Counted from the first letter of the stretch, positions 26,470-35,309 are shown. The stretch: DNA of 64,000 nucleotides from Saccharothrix violaceirubra (GCF_014203755.1 NZ_JACHJS010000001.1:124001-188000), one strand, 5' to 3'. Notes: generated from the sequence alone by a model not told the origin. A program made the numbers and translations.

Positions 26470-27317
26470 ACGCCTACGAGGACCTTCTCGACCACGAGGA
26501 CGCGCACTGGGCGTTCGGCACCGGGTTCGCCGATCCGCTGACGGGTGTGGACCGCGCCGTTCCATCCGATGTGGACGGACTGTTCGAGGGTTGCCTGGCG
26601 TTGGGCGACGACGCGCTGGTGCTGGCCCAGAGGTTGGCGCAGTGGTGCTCGCGGGCGCCCGAGCTGGAGGAGGACGTGGCGCTGGCCAACATCGCGCTCG
26701 ACCTGCTCGGCCAGGCCCGGCTGCTGCTGACCCGCGCGGGCGAGGTCGAGGGCGCGGGGCGGGGCGAGGACGCGCTGGCCTACCTGCGCGACGAGCGCGA
26801 GTTCCGCAACGTGCACCTGGTCGAGATCGAGTGCGGGCCGCTGGTCGGCGGTGACTTCGCCACGACGATCGCGCGGTTGCTGGTGTTCTCGTCGTGGCGG
26901 CTGGCCGTGTTCACGCGACTGTGCGGGCACGCCGATCCGGTGTTGGCGGCGATCGCGGCCAAGGGCGTGAAGGAGTTGGCGTACCACCGGGACCACGCGG
27001 CGCAGTGGGTCGTCCGGCTGGGTGACGGCACGGAGGAGTCGCATCGGCGGATGACGGCCGGGTTCGAGCGGGTGTGGCCTTACGTGCCGGAGCTGTTCGA
27101 TGCCGACCCGATGGTCGACATGGCCGACGTGCGGTCCGAAGTGGACAGTGTGGTGGACGCGGTGTTCGGGGCGGCCGGGCTCGAACGGCCCTCGGTCGGA
27201 CCCGCCTCGCGCGTGAACGGACGGGCCGGACGCGCGGGCGTGCACACCGAGGCCATGGGCTACCTGCTCGCCGAGATGCAGTACGTGCACCGGTCGTTGC
27301 CGGGTGCGCGATGGTGA
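26466..27317 (+). CDS. paaC: Phenylacetyl-CoA epoxidase subunit PaaC
   Basis: A 283-residue ferritin-like subunit, structurally related to PaaA but non-catalytic in known complexes. Visible markers are DDALVLAQRLAQWCSRAPELEEDVALANIALDLLGQ (positions about 40-75) and KELAYHRDHAAQWVVRLGDGTEESHRRM. GTG 26466 overlaps paaB (GTGA). The 3' end overlaps the paaD start by 7 nt. Confidence 0.96.
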   Translation: MNAYEDLLDHEDAHWAFGTGFADPLTGVDRAVPSDVDGLFEGCLALGDDALVLAQRLAQWCSRAPELEEDVALANIALDLLGQARLLLTRAGEVEGAGRGEDALAYLRDEREFRNVHLVEIECGPLVGGDFATTIARLLVFSSWRLAVFTRLCGHADPVLAAIAAKGVKELAYHRDHAAQWVVRLGDGTEESHRRMTAGFERVWPYVPELFDADPMVDMADVRSEVDSVVDAVFGAAGLERPSVGPASRVNGRAGRAGVHTEAMGYLLAEMQYVHRSLPGARW

Positions 27318-27787
27318 CCGCGTACGAGGTCGCGTCGGCCGTGCGGGACCCGGAGCTGCCGGTGCTGACGCTGGCCGAGCTGGGCGTGCTGCGGGACGTG
27401 ACCGAGGAGGACGGGCGGGTCCGGGTGACGATCACGCCCACCTACTCGGGGTGCCCGGCGGTGGCCGAGATGGGCGCCGACCTGCGGCGGTCGCTGCTGG
27501 CTGCCGGGTACGGCGAGGTCGAGGTGCGAACCGTGCTGGCGCCGGCGTGGACCACGGACTGGATCACCGCCGACGGGCGGCGCAAGCTGGCCGAGGCGGG
27601 GATCGCGCCGCCCGGTCGGGTCGGGCCGGTGGTGTTGAACCTGGTGCCGCCGACGCGTCGCGTCGCCTGTCCCCGGTGCGGCTCTTCGTCCACCCGTGAG
27701 CTGTCCCGGTTCGGGTCCACGGCGTGCAAGGCGTTGTGGCGGTGTTCGGATTGCGCCGAGCCCTTCGAGTACCTCAAGGAGCTGTGA
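27311..27787 (+). CDS. paaD: Phenylacetyl-CoA epoxidase assembly protein PaaD
   Basis: A 158-residue MIP18/SufT-like Fe-S assembly factor (DPELPVLTLAELGVLRDV, TPTYSGCPAVAEMGADL) with a C-terminal zinc-ribbon of four cysteines (CPRCGSS ... CKALWRCSDCAEPF). It is needed to mature the epoxidase or its reductase. ATG 27311 lies inside the end of paaC; GTG 27314 is an alternative. The stop overlaps the paaE ATG by one base. Confidence 0.95.
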   Translation: MVTAYEVASAVRDPELPVLTLAELGVLRDVTEEDGRVRVTITPTYSGCPAVAEMGADLRRSLLAAGYGEVEVRTVLAPAWTTDWITADGRRKLAEAGIAPPGRVGPVVLNLVPPTRRVACPRCGSSSTRELSRFGSTACKALWRCSDCAEPFEYLKEL

Positions 27788-28779
27788 TGCGGTTCCACAA
27801 GCTTCCGATCGTGTCGGTGGACCGGTTGTGCGCGGATGCCGTGGCGGTGACGTTCGACGCCGACTTCGGGTTCCTGGCCGGGCAGCACGTGACGTTGCGG
27901 CTGGGCGAGGAGCGGCGGCAGTACTCGATCTGCGCCGCGGTCGGCTCGCCGTTGCGCATCGGGGTGCGGTGGGTGGACGGCGGCGTGTTCTCCACGTACC
28001 TGGTCGATCAGGCCCGGCCCGGGGACGTGATGGAGGTGTCCGAGCCGCAGGGGAAGTTCACGCCCGCGCGGCGGGGGCACCACGGGTTGATCGTGGCCGG
28101 GTCCGGGATCACGCCCGCGTTGTCGATCGCGGCGACCGAGCTGGCGGCGGGGTCGCGGGTCACCCTGCTGTACGGGAACCGGCGTACGGACACGGTGATG
28201 TTCGTCGACGAGTTGGCGGATCTGAAGGACCGGTACCCGACGCGGTTCCAGTTGGTGCACGTGCTGTCCCGTGAGCCGCGTGACGTGGAGTTGTTCACCG
28301 GGCGGTTGGACGCGGTGAAGCTGCGGGAGCTGTTCTCGACCGTGGTGCCGGCCGCGGACATTGACGAGTGGTGGTTGTGCGGGCCGTACGAAATGGTGCG
28401 GGCCGCCCGTGAGGTGTTGGGCGACCGGGTGCCCGTGCACCACGAGCTGTTCTACGTCGACGAGCCGCCGCCTCCGGTGCGGCGGGTGGCGGAGCCGGTC
28501 GAGGGCGGGGTCGGGACGGTGGTCCTGGACGGGCGGACGACCTCGGTGCCGCTGCCCGCCGGGGTGTCGATCCTGGACGCGGCCCAGCGGGTGCGCGCGG
28601 ACCTGCCGTTCGCGTGCAAGGGCGGGGTTTGTGGCACCTGCCGGGCGCGGGTCGTGGCCGGGCGGGTGGAGATGCGGCGCAACTACGCGTTGGACGAGGA
28701 CGAGGTGGCGGCCGGGTTCGTGCTGACGTGCCAGGCTGTGGCGTGCACGCCTGCCGTGACGGTGGACTACGACGCTTAA
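27787..28779 (+). CDS. paaE: Phenylacetyl-CoA epoxidase reductase PaaE
   Basis: A 330-residue NADPH reductase feeding electrons to PaaA. It has a FAD-binding barrel (RQYSICAAVG), a nucleotide domain (IVAGSGITPALSIAATEL, LLYGNRRTDTVMF, WWLCGPYEMV), then a plant-type [2Fe-2S] domain with cysteines at about 277, 282, 285 and 315 (CKGGVCGTC ... TCQA). It is the last gene of the operon. Its TAA overlaps the stop of the convergent gene within TTAA. Downstream catabolic genes (paaG, paaZ, paaJ, paaK) are not in the window. Confidence 0.96.
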   Translation: MRFHKLPIVSVDRLCADAVAVTFDADFGFLAGQHVTLRLGEERRQYSICAAVGSPLRIGVRWVDGGVFSTYLVDQARPGDVMEVSEPQGKFTPARRGHHGLIVAGSGITPALSIAATELAAGSRVTLLYGNRRTDTVMFVDELADLKDRYPTRFQLVHVLSREPRDVELFTGRLDAVKLRELFSTVVPAADIDEWWLCGPYEMVRAAREVLGDRVPVHHELFYVDEPPPPVRRVAEPVEGGVGTVVLDGRTTSVPLPAGVSILDAAQRVRADLPFACKGGVCGTCRARVVAGRVEMRRNYALDEDEVAAGFVLTCQAVACTPAVTVDYDA

Positions 28780-29300
28780 GGGCGTGGTTCGAGCACGGCG
28801 ATGCGGGTGACGTCCTCGAGCAGGCGGTCGTCGGGCTGCCCGGTCAGGGGTTCGGCCTCGGCGGTGACGGTCGTGGTGCCGTTGATCGTCGAGTCGTAGT
28901 GGTGGGCGGTGAAGCGGACGTCCGCGATGCCGATCGTCGCGCCCGGCAGCGGGGACACGTCGCCGGTGCCGTGGATGTCCTCGATCCGCTTGAACTCCCG
29001 GGCGCCGGCGCGCGTGCCGTACTCGACCCAGGCGATGTGGACGACGATCGTGGTGCCCTTGTCGTCGGCCAGGGTCATCAGGGTCCGGCTGAGCGAGACG
29101 CAGGGCATGGTGGCCATGAGCTGGTTGACCTCGCCGAACGTGTGGGGTGGGCACGCGGGGTCGTGGTGCGAGGCCTTCCGGACGATCTTGAGGCCGAGGC
29201 CCTGCCAGGCGTCGTCCACCGATCCGGGTTGGCTGTTGCCGGTGCCGACGGCGACCGCGCCGACCACTGCCGCGGTGGCTATCACGCCGAGGAGTTTCAC
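28776..29300 (-). CDS. Exported protein of unknown function
   Basis: A 174-residue protein with a short N-terminal hydrophobic segment (MKLLGVIATAAVVGAVAVG) that is a signal peptide or anchor, followed by a soluble domain with two cysteines (DPACPPHTFGEVN, TMPCVSLSRTLMTL). GTG 29300 has GGAGGAGG 7 nt upstream. It converges on paaE, sharing TTAA at the stop codons. No family recognised. Confidence 0.75.
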   Translation of the reverse strand: MKLLGVIATAAVVGAVAVGTGNSQPGSVDDAWQGLGLKIVRKASHHDPACPPHTFGEVNQLMATMPCVSLSRTLMTLADDKGTTIVVHIAWVEYGTRAGAREFKRIEDIHGTGDVSPLPGATIGIADVRFTAHHYDSTINGTTTVTAEAEPLTGQPDDRLLEDVTRIAVLEPRP

Positions 29301-29434
29301 GGGCCCACCTCCTCCCGGCTCGTTCCCCGTGGAGCGATGGTCCCAAACCAGGGGCCTGCCGGCACGTGGTCGGGACCTATTGACGGAATTCGCCCGAATA
29401 CGCCGGTCCGGGATCGGGTTGGGATCATCCCGCC

Positions 29435-29962
29435 ATGTCCTGGCACAGTTTCCTCGACGAATCCCGTCGAGGGCCGGTTTACCTGCTCGCCGTGGTCACC
29501 ATTCGCTCAGGTCGTCTCGCCACGACCCGGACGGCACTGCGGTCGTTGGTGAAACCTGGTCAACGCCGCCTCCATTTTGCCTAGGAGGGCGATGCCCGGC
29601 GGCGGGAGGCGATCGCGCGGCTGTCCGGCCTGGACCTGAGCGGCAGGGTGTGGCTGTGTCGGGAGTCCGACGACCTCGTCGCCCGCCGGGCGTGCCTGAC
29701 CGCGGTCGTCCGGACCGTGCTCGACCTGGGTGTCGTCCGGTTGTCGCTGGAGAGCGCCCAGCACCAGGACGCCCGCGACCGCCGGACCATCGCCGCGGTC
29801 GTCGGCAAGGCCGCCGATTTCGGTTACGACCATTTCCGGTCGTCGGAAGAGCCTCTGCTGTGGGCCGCCGACGCGTTGGCGTGGTGTTTCGGCGCGGGAG
29901 GCGAATGGAGGCGTCGGGTGGAACCCTTTGTCGACGAAGTGTTCCACCTCGACGCCCCGTGA
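29435..29962 (+). pseudogene. Gene interrupted by an in-frame TAG (DUF3800-like hypothetical)
   Basis: From ATG 29435 one frame reads MSWHSFLDESRRGPVYLLAV ... GQRRLHFA, meets TAG at 29582-29584 (codon 50), and continues EGDARRREAIARLSGLDL ... CLTAVVRTVLDLGVV ... PLLWAADALAWCFGAGGEW to TGA 29962. The whole frame looks like one 175-codon protein: FxDES near the start and AADALAWC near the end resemble RNase-H-like DUF3800 proteins (from memory). A single base change at codon 50 has broken it, or a downstream start is used, or the base is a sequencing error. No ribosome site is seen. Confidence 0.6.
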
Positions 29963-30075
29963 AGATCGCGACGCCCGGCAACCAACCGTCCGGATGGTGA
30001 ACCGGGCTCACTTCCGACCCCTATTGGGGAAGGCGACGACCGGATTCTACGAGCAGGACCCGAACCCGGGCAACC

Positions 30076-30900
30076 TCACCGCACCATCGACGACTGCCAC
30101 CAGCCGAGGACCTCCTCCGCCGAGTCGGGCATCGCGACCAGCAGGCCGTCGACCGGCAGCGACACGTCGTCGCCCCGGCGGTCCAGGACCGTGGCACCCG
30201 ACTCGACCGCCAGCGCCACCGCGCCGGCGACGTCCCACTCGTGGTAGCTGTCCAGTACCGCCGCCGCCGCGTGGCCCAACGCCACCTGCGCCACGGCCAA
30301 GGCCTTCGAACCCAGCATCCGCACACCCGTACCGGCCGACGCCGCCCGCGTGATGAAGTCGCCCATGCCCGGCCACGGGCCGGTGCGGGTCAGTTCCGTG
30401 CACACGATCGGGCTCACCGGCTGTTCACCCAACCGCACCGGGCGGCCGTTGGCGCGCATTCCTCTTCCCCGGGCCGCCGCGTAGATCTGAGCCCGGTACG
30501 GATCGGCGACCACGCCGACCACCGGTCCCCACCGGTCGACCAGGGCCAGGCTGTACGCGCACCACGGCATGCCCGCCACGTAGTTCGCGGTGCCGTCCAC
30601 CGGGTCGACGACCCAGCGGTACTCGGCGTCGCTCACCGTGTGCGCGTCGGTGTCCTCGCAGAACACGGGGATGTCCGGGAACTCCGAGGCCAGGACCCTG
30701 CGCGTGTGCCTTTCGAGGGTCCGGTCCGTATCCGTCACCCAGTCGAACGGGTACGGGTCGTCGTCGGGACGGGCGCCCCGTCCGGCCGTGGCCACGATGA
30801 CGTCGGACGCGTCGTTGGCCAGGCGCCCCGCGATCTCCAGCGCTATCGACACCAGGCCGGGGTCGACGGGCTGCGCGGGTCGGGACGGCAAGACGGTCAT
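30076..30900 (-). CDS. Inositol-monophosphatase-family phosphatase
   Basis: A 274-residue Mg-dependent sugar-phosphatase fold. The metal motif DPVDGTANY is at residues 98-106, the preceding acidic site is VFCEDTDAH, and the C-terminal WDVAGAVALAVESG matches the family's WDxAxG. Substrates in this family include inositol-1-phosphate, histidinol phosphate, FBP and PAP, and cannot be separated from the sequence. No Shine-Dalgarno sequence is evident before ATG 30900; a GAAACT hexamer lies 8 nt upstream. It is divergent from the glycosyltransferase genes. Confidence 0.88.
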   Translation of the reverse strand: MTVLPSRPAQPVDPGLVSIALEIAGRLANDASDVIVATAGRGARPDDDPYPFDWVTDTDRTLERHTRRVLASEFPDIPVFCEDTDAHTVSDAEYRWVVDPVDGTANYVAGMPWCAYSLALVDRWGPVVGVVADPYRAQIYAAARGRGMRANGRPVRLGEQPVSPIVCTELTRTGPWPGMGDFITRAASAGTGVRMLGSKALAVAQVALGHAAAAVLDSYHEWDVAGAVALAVESGATVLDRRGDDVSLPVDGLLVAMPDSAEEVLGWWQSSMVR

Positions 30901-31055
30901 GCCGCACTAGTTTCACCGCACCGGGTGTCCGCGAGCCGTCTACGAGGTGAAGCGGCGACGATCTCCCGCCCAACGTCAACCGCGACGCGAGGAGTTCGAC
31001 GGAGGTTCCGCAATCCGTCACGCCCCCGTGTCCTTCGCACCGCAAGGTGATCCAG

Positions 31056-32159
31056 GTGCGCGTAGCGATCGTCACCGAGAGCTTCCTGCCCCAGGTCAAC
31101 GGCGTCACGAACTCCGTGCTGCGGGTGCTGGAGCACCTCGCCGCCCGGGGGCACAAAGCCCTGGTCGTGGCACCGGGCGCCGGTGACGACCGCCACGGCG
31201 ACACGCCCGTGGTCCGCGTGCCCGCCGTGGACCTGCCCAGGTTCAGCTCGCTGCCGGTGGGCGTGCCCACCCGCCGCGTGCTCACCGCGCTGGAGATGTG
31301 GCGTCCCGACGTGGTCCACCTGGCCAGCCCGTTCATCGTCGGCGCCAAGGGCCTGTCGGCCGCGCGCCGCCTGGGCGTGCCGACGGTCGCGGTCTACCAG
31401 ACCGACGTGGCCGGGTTCGCCGGTCACTACGGCCTGGGCCTCACCGCCCGCGCCGCCTGGCGGTGGACGCGCAGGCTGCACAGCCAGGCCGACCGCACGC
31501 TCGCCCCGTCGTCGTGGGCGGTCGACGCCCTGCGCGACCACGGCGTCCCGCGCGTGCACCGCTGGGGGAGGGGCGTGGACGTCGAGCTGTTCCACCCTGG
31601 TCGACGGGACGACGCCCTGCGCCGGAGCCTCGCGCCGGACGGGGAACTCCTCGTCGGCTACGTGGGCCGGCTGTCGCCGGAGAAGCAGGTGCACCGGCTC
31701 GCCGTGCTGCGCGACATCCCCGGCGTGAAGCTGGTCGTCGTGGGCGAAGGACCGGAGGAAGGGGCCCTGCGCCGGGAACTGCCCGACGCGGCGTTCCTCG
31801 GTTTCCGGGCCGGCCGGGATCTCGCCGCCGCCTACGCGAGCCTCGACGTGTTCGTCCACACCGGACCGCACGAGACGTTCTGCCAGGCCGTGCAGGAGGC
31901 CATGGCCAGCGGTCTGCCCGTGGTGGCGCCGGACGCCGGCGGTCCGCGCGACCTCGTCCACCCCGACACCGGCCACCTGGTCACGACCGACGCCGGGCTG
32001 CGCGCCGCCGTGACCGGCCTCAAGGACCCGCTGCACCGCCGCCGGCTCGGCCAGGCCGCCCGCCGCCGGGTCCGGGGCCGCACGTGGTCGGCCGTGTGCG
32101 ACGAGCTGCTCGACCACTACGCCGCCGTCCTGGACCTGCCCGAACGCCGGGCCGCATGA
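31056..32159 (+). CDS. mgtA: GT4-type glycosyltransferase (MgtA-like mannosyltransferase)
   Basis: A 367-residue GT-B enzyme. It starts VRVAIVTESFLPQVNGVTNSV, has the donor-site segments VGYVGRLSPEKQVHRLAVL and HETFCQAVQEAMASGLPVV, and ends with an Arg-rich tail. The match to the mycobacterial mgtA (alpha-mannosyltransferase making a mannosylated glucuronosyl-diacylglycerol) rests on the start motif and its position between menD and menG. GTG 31056 with AAGGTG upstream is preferred over GTG 31047. The stop overlaps the next ATG. Confidence 0.85.
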   Translation: MRVAIVTESFLPQVNGVTNSVLRVLEHLAARGHKALVVAPGAGDDRHGDTPVVRVPAVDLPRFSSLPVGVPTRRVLTALEMWRPDVVHLASPFIVGAKGLSAARRLGVPTVAVYQTDVAGFAGHYGLGLTARAAWRWTRRLHSQADRTLAPSSWAVDALRDHGVPRVHRWGRGVDVELFHPGRRDDALRRSLAPDGELLVGYVGRLSPEKQVHRLAVLRDIPGVKLVVVGEGPEEGALRRELPDAAFLGFRAGRDLAAAYASLDVFVHTGPHETFCQAVQEAMASGLPVVAPDAGGPRDLVHPDTGHLVTTDAGLRAAVTGLKDPLHRRRLGQAARRRVRGRTWSAVCDELLDHYAAVLDLPERRAA

Positions 32160-33262
32160 GGATCGTGCAGCTCGCCAACTTCTACGGCCCGCGTTCGGGT
32201 GGCCTGCGCACCGCCCTGCACCACCTGGGCGCGGGCTACGCGGCCGGTGGGCACGAGGTCACGCTGGTCGTCCCCGGCCCGGCGCACGCCGACGAACGCC
32301 TCGGCCGGGTCCGCCGGATCACGCTGCCGGCACCGCGCCTGCCCGGCACCGGCGGCTACCGGGCCGTCGACCCGTGGCGGGTGCGGCGGCTGCTGGACCA
32401 CCTGCGCCCGGATCGCCTGGAGGTGTCCGACCGGCTGACCCTGCGCGGCATGGGGCACTGGGCGGCGGACAACGGCGTGCCCAGCGTCGTGATCTCCCAC
32501 GAACGCCTCGACCGGCTGCTGGAGCAGTTCCTCTTCCCCGCGGCGCTGGCCAGGCGGGGCGCGGACTGGGCCAACGCCCGGATGGCCGCCTCCTACGACA
32601 CGGTCGTCTGCACGACCGGGTTCGCGAAGGAGGAGTTCGACCGGATCGGCGCGCGCAACGTCGCCCGCGTGCCGCTGGGCGTCGACCTGAGGACGTTCAC
32701 GCCGACCCGGCACGACCGCGCCCTGAAGGCCGAGCTGGCCCGGGGCGCCGACGCCCTGCTGGTCCACTGCGGCCGGCTCTCGCCCGAGAAGCACGTCGAA
32801 CGCAGCGTCGACACGGCGGCGGCCCTGCACGAGGCGGGGCACGACGTCCGCCTGGTGATCGCCGGCGACGGTCCGCGCCGGGAGGCGTTGGAGAGGCGGG
32901 CCGCCGGCCTGCCGGTGACGTTCCTCGGTTTCGTCGGCGAGCGCACGGCCGTCGCGACCCTGCTGGCCAGCGCGGACGTGTCGCTGGCGCCCGGACCGCA
33001 CGAGACGTTCGGCCTGGCCGCGCTGGAGGCGCTGGCCTCGGGCACTCCGGTGGTCGTCTCGGCCAGCTCCGCGCTCAAGGAGATCGTCCGGCCGGGCTGC
33101 GGCGTGGCCGTGCCCGACCACGCGCCGGCGTTCGCGGGCGCGGTGAACGCCCTGCTGGACGACCCCGAGCCCGCCCGGCGGCTGGCCGCGCGGACCCGGG
33201 CCGAGGAGTACCCCTGGCAGGCGGCGGTGGACGGGATGCTGGCCGCGCTGCGCGTCACTTAG
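32156..33262 (+). CDS. GT4-type glycosyltransferase
   Basis: A 368-residue GT-B glycosyltransferase starting MRIVQLANFYGPRSGGLRTA, with the acceptor-side SHERLDRLLEQF, the donor motif HCGRLSPEKHVERSVDTAA and HETFGLAALEALASGTPVV. It is coupled to the preceding glycosyltransferase (ATGA overlap) and shares its general plan, but the N-terminal halves differ, so the two probably act in sequence on one lipid or glycan rather than as duplicates. Its TAG stop forms part of the menG -10. Confidence 0.87.
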   Translation: MRIVQLANFYGPRSGGLRTALHHLGAGYAAGGHEVTLVVPGPAHADERLGRVRRITLPAPRLPGTGGYRAVDPWRVRRLLDHLRPDRLEVSDRLTLRGMGHWAADNGVPSVVISHERLDRLLEQFLFPAALARRGADWANARMAASYDTVVCTTGFAKEEFDRIGARNVARVPLGVDLRTFTPTRHDRALKAELARGADALLVHCGRLSPEKHVERSVDTAAALHEAGHDVRLVIAGDGPRREALERRAAGLPVTFLGFVGERTAVATLLASADVSLAPGPHETFGLAALEALASGTPVVVSASSALKEIVRPGCGVAVPDHAPAFAGAVNALLDDPEPARRLAARTRAEEYPWQAAVDGMLAALRVT

Positions 33263-33265
33263 TCT
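33260..33265 (+). promoter_or_regulatory. -10 element TAGTCT of the leaderless menG promoter
   Basis: TAGTCT is 7 nt before ATG 33273; its first three bases are the stop codon of the preceding glycosyltransferase. Confidence 0.6.
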
Positions 33266-33272
33266 CTAGGCC

Positions 33273-33962
33273 ATGGCGCGTGCAGGTCTGGACAAGAACC
33301 CCCGCGAGGTCGCCGAGATGTTCGACGGCGTGGCCCAGGGCTACGACCGCACGAACTCGGTCATGACGCTGGGCTTCGACCGCCGGTGGCGCGAGTGGAG
33401 CCGCCGGGTGCTCGACGCCCGCGCGGGCGAGAAGGTCCTGGACCTGGCCGCCGGCACGGCCGTGTCCACGGTGGAGTTCGCCGCCCAGGGCGCGTGGTGC
33501 GTGGCCGCCGACTTCTCCCTGGGCATGCTCCGGGGAGGCGGGCACCGGCCGGTGCCCAAGGTCGCCGCGGACGCCCTGAACCTGCCGTTCGCCGACGACG
33601 CGTTCGACGCCGTGACGGTGTCGTTCGGCCTGCGCAACTTCAACGACACGGAAGCCGCCCTGAAGGAGATGTCCCGGGTCGTGCGGCCGGGTGGCCGGCT
33701 GATGATCTGCGAGGCGAGCACGCCGGTGTTCGGGCCGTTCCGCTGGGTCTACAAGAAGCACCTGCTCAAGATCCTGCCGTTCGTCGCGAAGTTCGTCTCG
33801 TCCAACCCCGAGGCGTACCACTACCTGGCCGAGTCGATGCGGGAGTGGCCCGACCAGCGCACACTCGCGGAGAAGATCGCGCGGTCGGGCTGGGAGGACG
33901 TCGCCTGGTTCAACCTGACCGGCGGTCTCGTGGCCCTGCACCGGGCGACCAAACCGCTCTGA
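33273..33962 (+). CDS. menG: Demethylmenaquinone methyltransferase
   Basis: A 229-residue SAM-dependent methyltransferase (MenG/UbiE) making menaquinone. It shows [24 protein letters not shown] motif [16 protein letters not shown], and [21 protein letters not shown]. Mycobacterial literature also names it menH. The start is leaderless by TAGTCT spacing. It is followed 66 bp later by menJ, so head-group methylation and tail reduction are adjacent. Confidence 0.96.
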   Translation: MARAGLDKNPREVAEMFDGVAQGYDRTNSVMTLGFDRRWREWSRRVLDARAGEKVLDLAAGTAVSTVEFAAQGAWCVAADFSLGMLRGGGHRPVPKVAADALNLPFADDAFDAVTVSFGLRNFNDTEAALKEMSRVVRPGGRLMICEASTPVFGPFRWVYKKHLLKILPFVAKFVSSNPEAYHYLAESMREWPDQRTLAEKIARSGWEDVAWFNLTGGLVALHRATKPL

Positions 33963-34001
33963 GCGGACCTTCAGGAGCCCGCAAGTAGACTCGGACCGGC
34001 T

Positions 34002-34019
34002 TTGTGAACTCAGGCACAA
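34002..34019. promoter_or_regulatory. Degenerate Rex-like palindrome in the menJ leader
   Basis: TTGTGAACTCAGGCACAA fits TTGTGAA-N4-TTCACAA at all arm positions except TT to GG. It ends 9 nt before the menJ ATG and partly overlaps the AAGGAG ribosome site. Two better copies precede nuoA. Regulation is inferred. Confidence 0.45.
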
Positions 34020-34028
34020 GGAGCGGTC

Positions 34029-35309
34029 ATGACGACTCCCCGCAGGCGACAAGCGACCGATGACGCCGATGTCATCGTGGTCGGGGCAGGGCCTGCCGGG
34101 TCGACCGCGGCCACGTACCTGGCGCGTGCCGGGCTGGACGTCCTCCTGCTGGAGAAGAGCGTCTTCCCGCGCGAGAAGGTGTGCGGCGACGGGCTCACGC
34201 CCCGCGGCGTCAAGCAGCTCATCGACCTGGGCATCGACACCCGCGAGGAAGCCGGGTGGCTGCACAACCGCGGCCTGCGCGTCGTGGGCGGCGGCGTGAC
34301 CCTGGAGCTGGACTGGCCGGACCTGTCGACGTTCCCGCCCTACGGCGTGGTCCGCCCGCGGCAGGACTTCGACGAGCTGCTCGCGAACACCGCGAAGCAG
34401 GCCGGCGCCCGGCTCGTCGAGCACACCACGGTCACCGGCGCGATCGTCCACAACGGACGCGTCGTGGGCGTGGAGGGCAAGCAGGGCAAGGAGAAGGCGC
34501 CGGTCTCGTACCGGGCGCCGCTCGTGCTGGGCTGCGACGGCGTGAGCGCGCGGCTGGCGCTGTCCGTGGGCATCCAGAAGGACGACGCCAAGCCGATGGG
34601 CGTGGCCGTGCGGCGGTACTACGACAGCCCGCGCACGAAGGACGACTTCCTGGAGTCGCACCTGGAGTTGTGGGACCGCGCGAACGACGTGCTCCTGCCC
34701 GGCTACGGCTGGATCTTCGGCATGGGCGACGGCACGGTGAACGTCGGCCTGGGCATCCTCAGCACGTCCAAGGCGTACGGCACGACCGACTACCGGGCGT
34801 TGTTGCGCTCGTGGCTGGACGGCACGCCCGAGGAGTGGGGTTTCCGCGAGGAGAACGCCACGGGCCGGATCGGCGGTGCCGCGCTGCCCATGGGCCTGAA
34901 CCGCAAACCCCATTACCGCAACGGTTTGCTGCTCGTGGGCGACGCGGGCGGCATGGTCAACCCGTTCAACGGCGAGGGCATCGGGTACGCCATGGAGTCG
35001 GCGCGGATCGCGGCCGAGTCCGTCGTGCAGGCCCTGGCCCGGCCGGAGGGTCCGAGCCGGGAGCGCGCGCTGCACGCGTACCCGGTCCGCATCGAGCAGG
35101 CGCTGGGCAGCTACTACCGCCTGGGCAACGTGTTCTCGAAGCTCATCGGGAACCCGACGGTCATGCGCACGGCGACCAAGTACGGGTTGCCGCGCAAGAC
35201 GCTGATGAAGCTGGTGCTGAAGCTTCTCGCCGGTCTCTACGACCCCAAGGACGGCGATTCTTTCGACCGTCTCATCACGGCGGCCACGAAACTCACTCCA
35301 ACGGCGTAA
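34029..35309 (+). CDS. menJ: Menaquinone isoprenyl reductase, geranylgeranyl-reductase family
   Basis: A 426-residue FAD enzyme that saturates a double bond in the isoprenoid side chain, giving the II-dihydro-menaquinone typical of actinobacteria. The dinucleotide motif VIVVGAGPAGSTAATYLA opens the protein, followed by VCGDGLTPRGVKQL and the FAD-ribityl motif LLVGDAGGMVNPFNGEGIGY. The mycobacterial counterpart lies beside menG in the same way. ATG 34029 has AAGGAG 7 nt upstream, in contrast to the leaderless menG. Confidence 0.92.
   Translation: MTTPRRRQATDDADVIVVGAGPAGSTAATYLARAGLDVLLLEKSVFPREKVCGDGLTPRGVKQLIDLGIDTREEAGWLHNRGLRVVGGGVTLELDWPDLSTFPPYGVVRPRQDFDELLANTAKQAGARLVEHTTVTGAIVHNGRVVGVEGKQGKEKAPVSYRAPLVLGCDGVSARLALSVGIQKDDAKPMGVAVRRYYDSPRTKDDFLESHLELWDRANDVLLPGYGWIFGMGDGTVNVGLGILSTSKAYGTTDYRALLRSWLDGTPEEWGFREENATGRIGGAALPMGLNRKPHYRNGLLLVGDAGGMVNPFNGEGIGYAMESARIAAESVVQALARPEGPSRERALHAYPVRIEQALGSYYRLGNVFSKLIGNPTVMRTATKYGLPRKTLMKLVLKLLAGLYDPKDGDSFDRLITAATKLTPTA

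Noticed and set aside
29730..30353. A 207-codon plus-strand frame after the broken gene
   Set aside because: Ser/Arg/Pro-rich shadow overlapping the broken gene in another frame and the monophosphatase gene in antisense.
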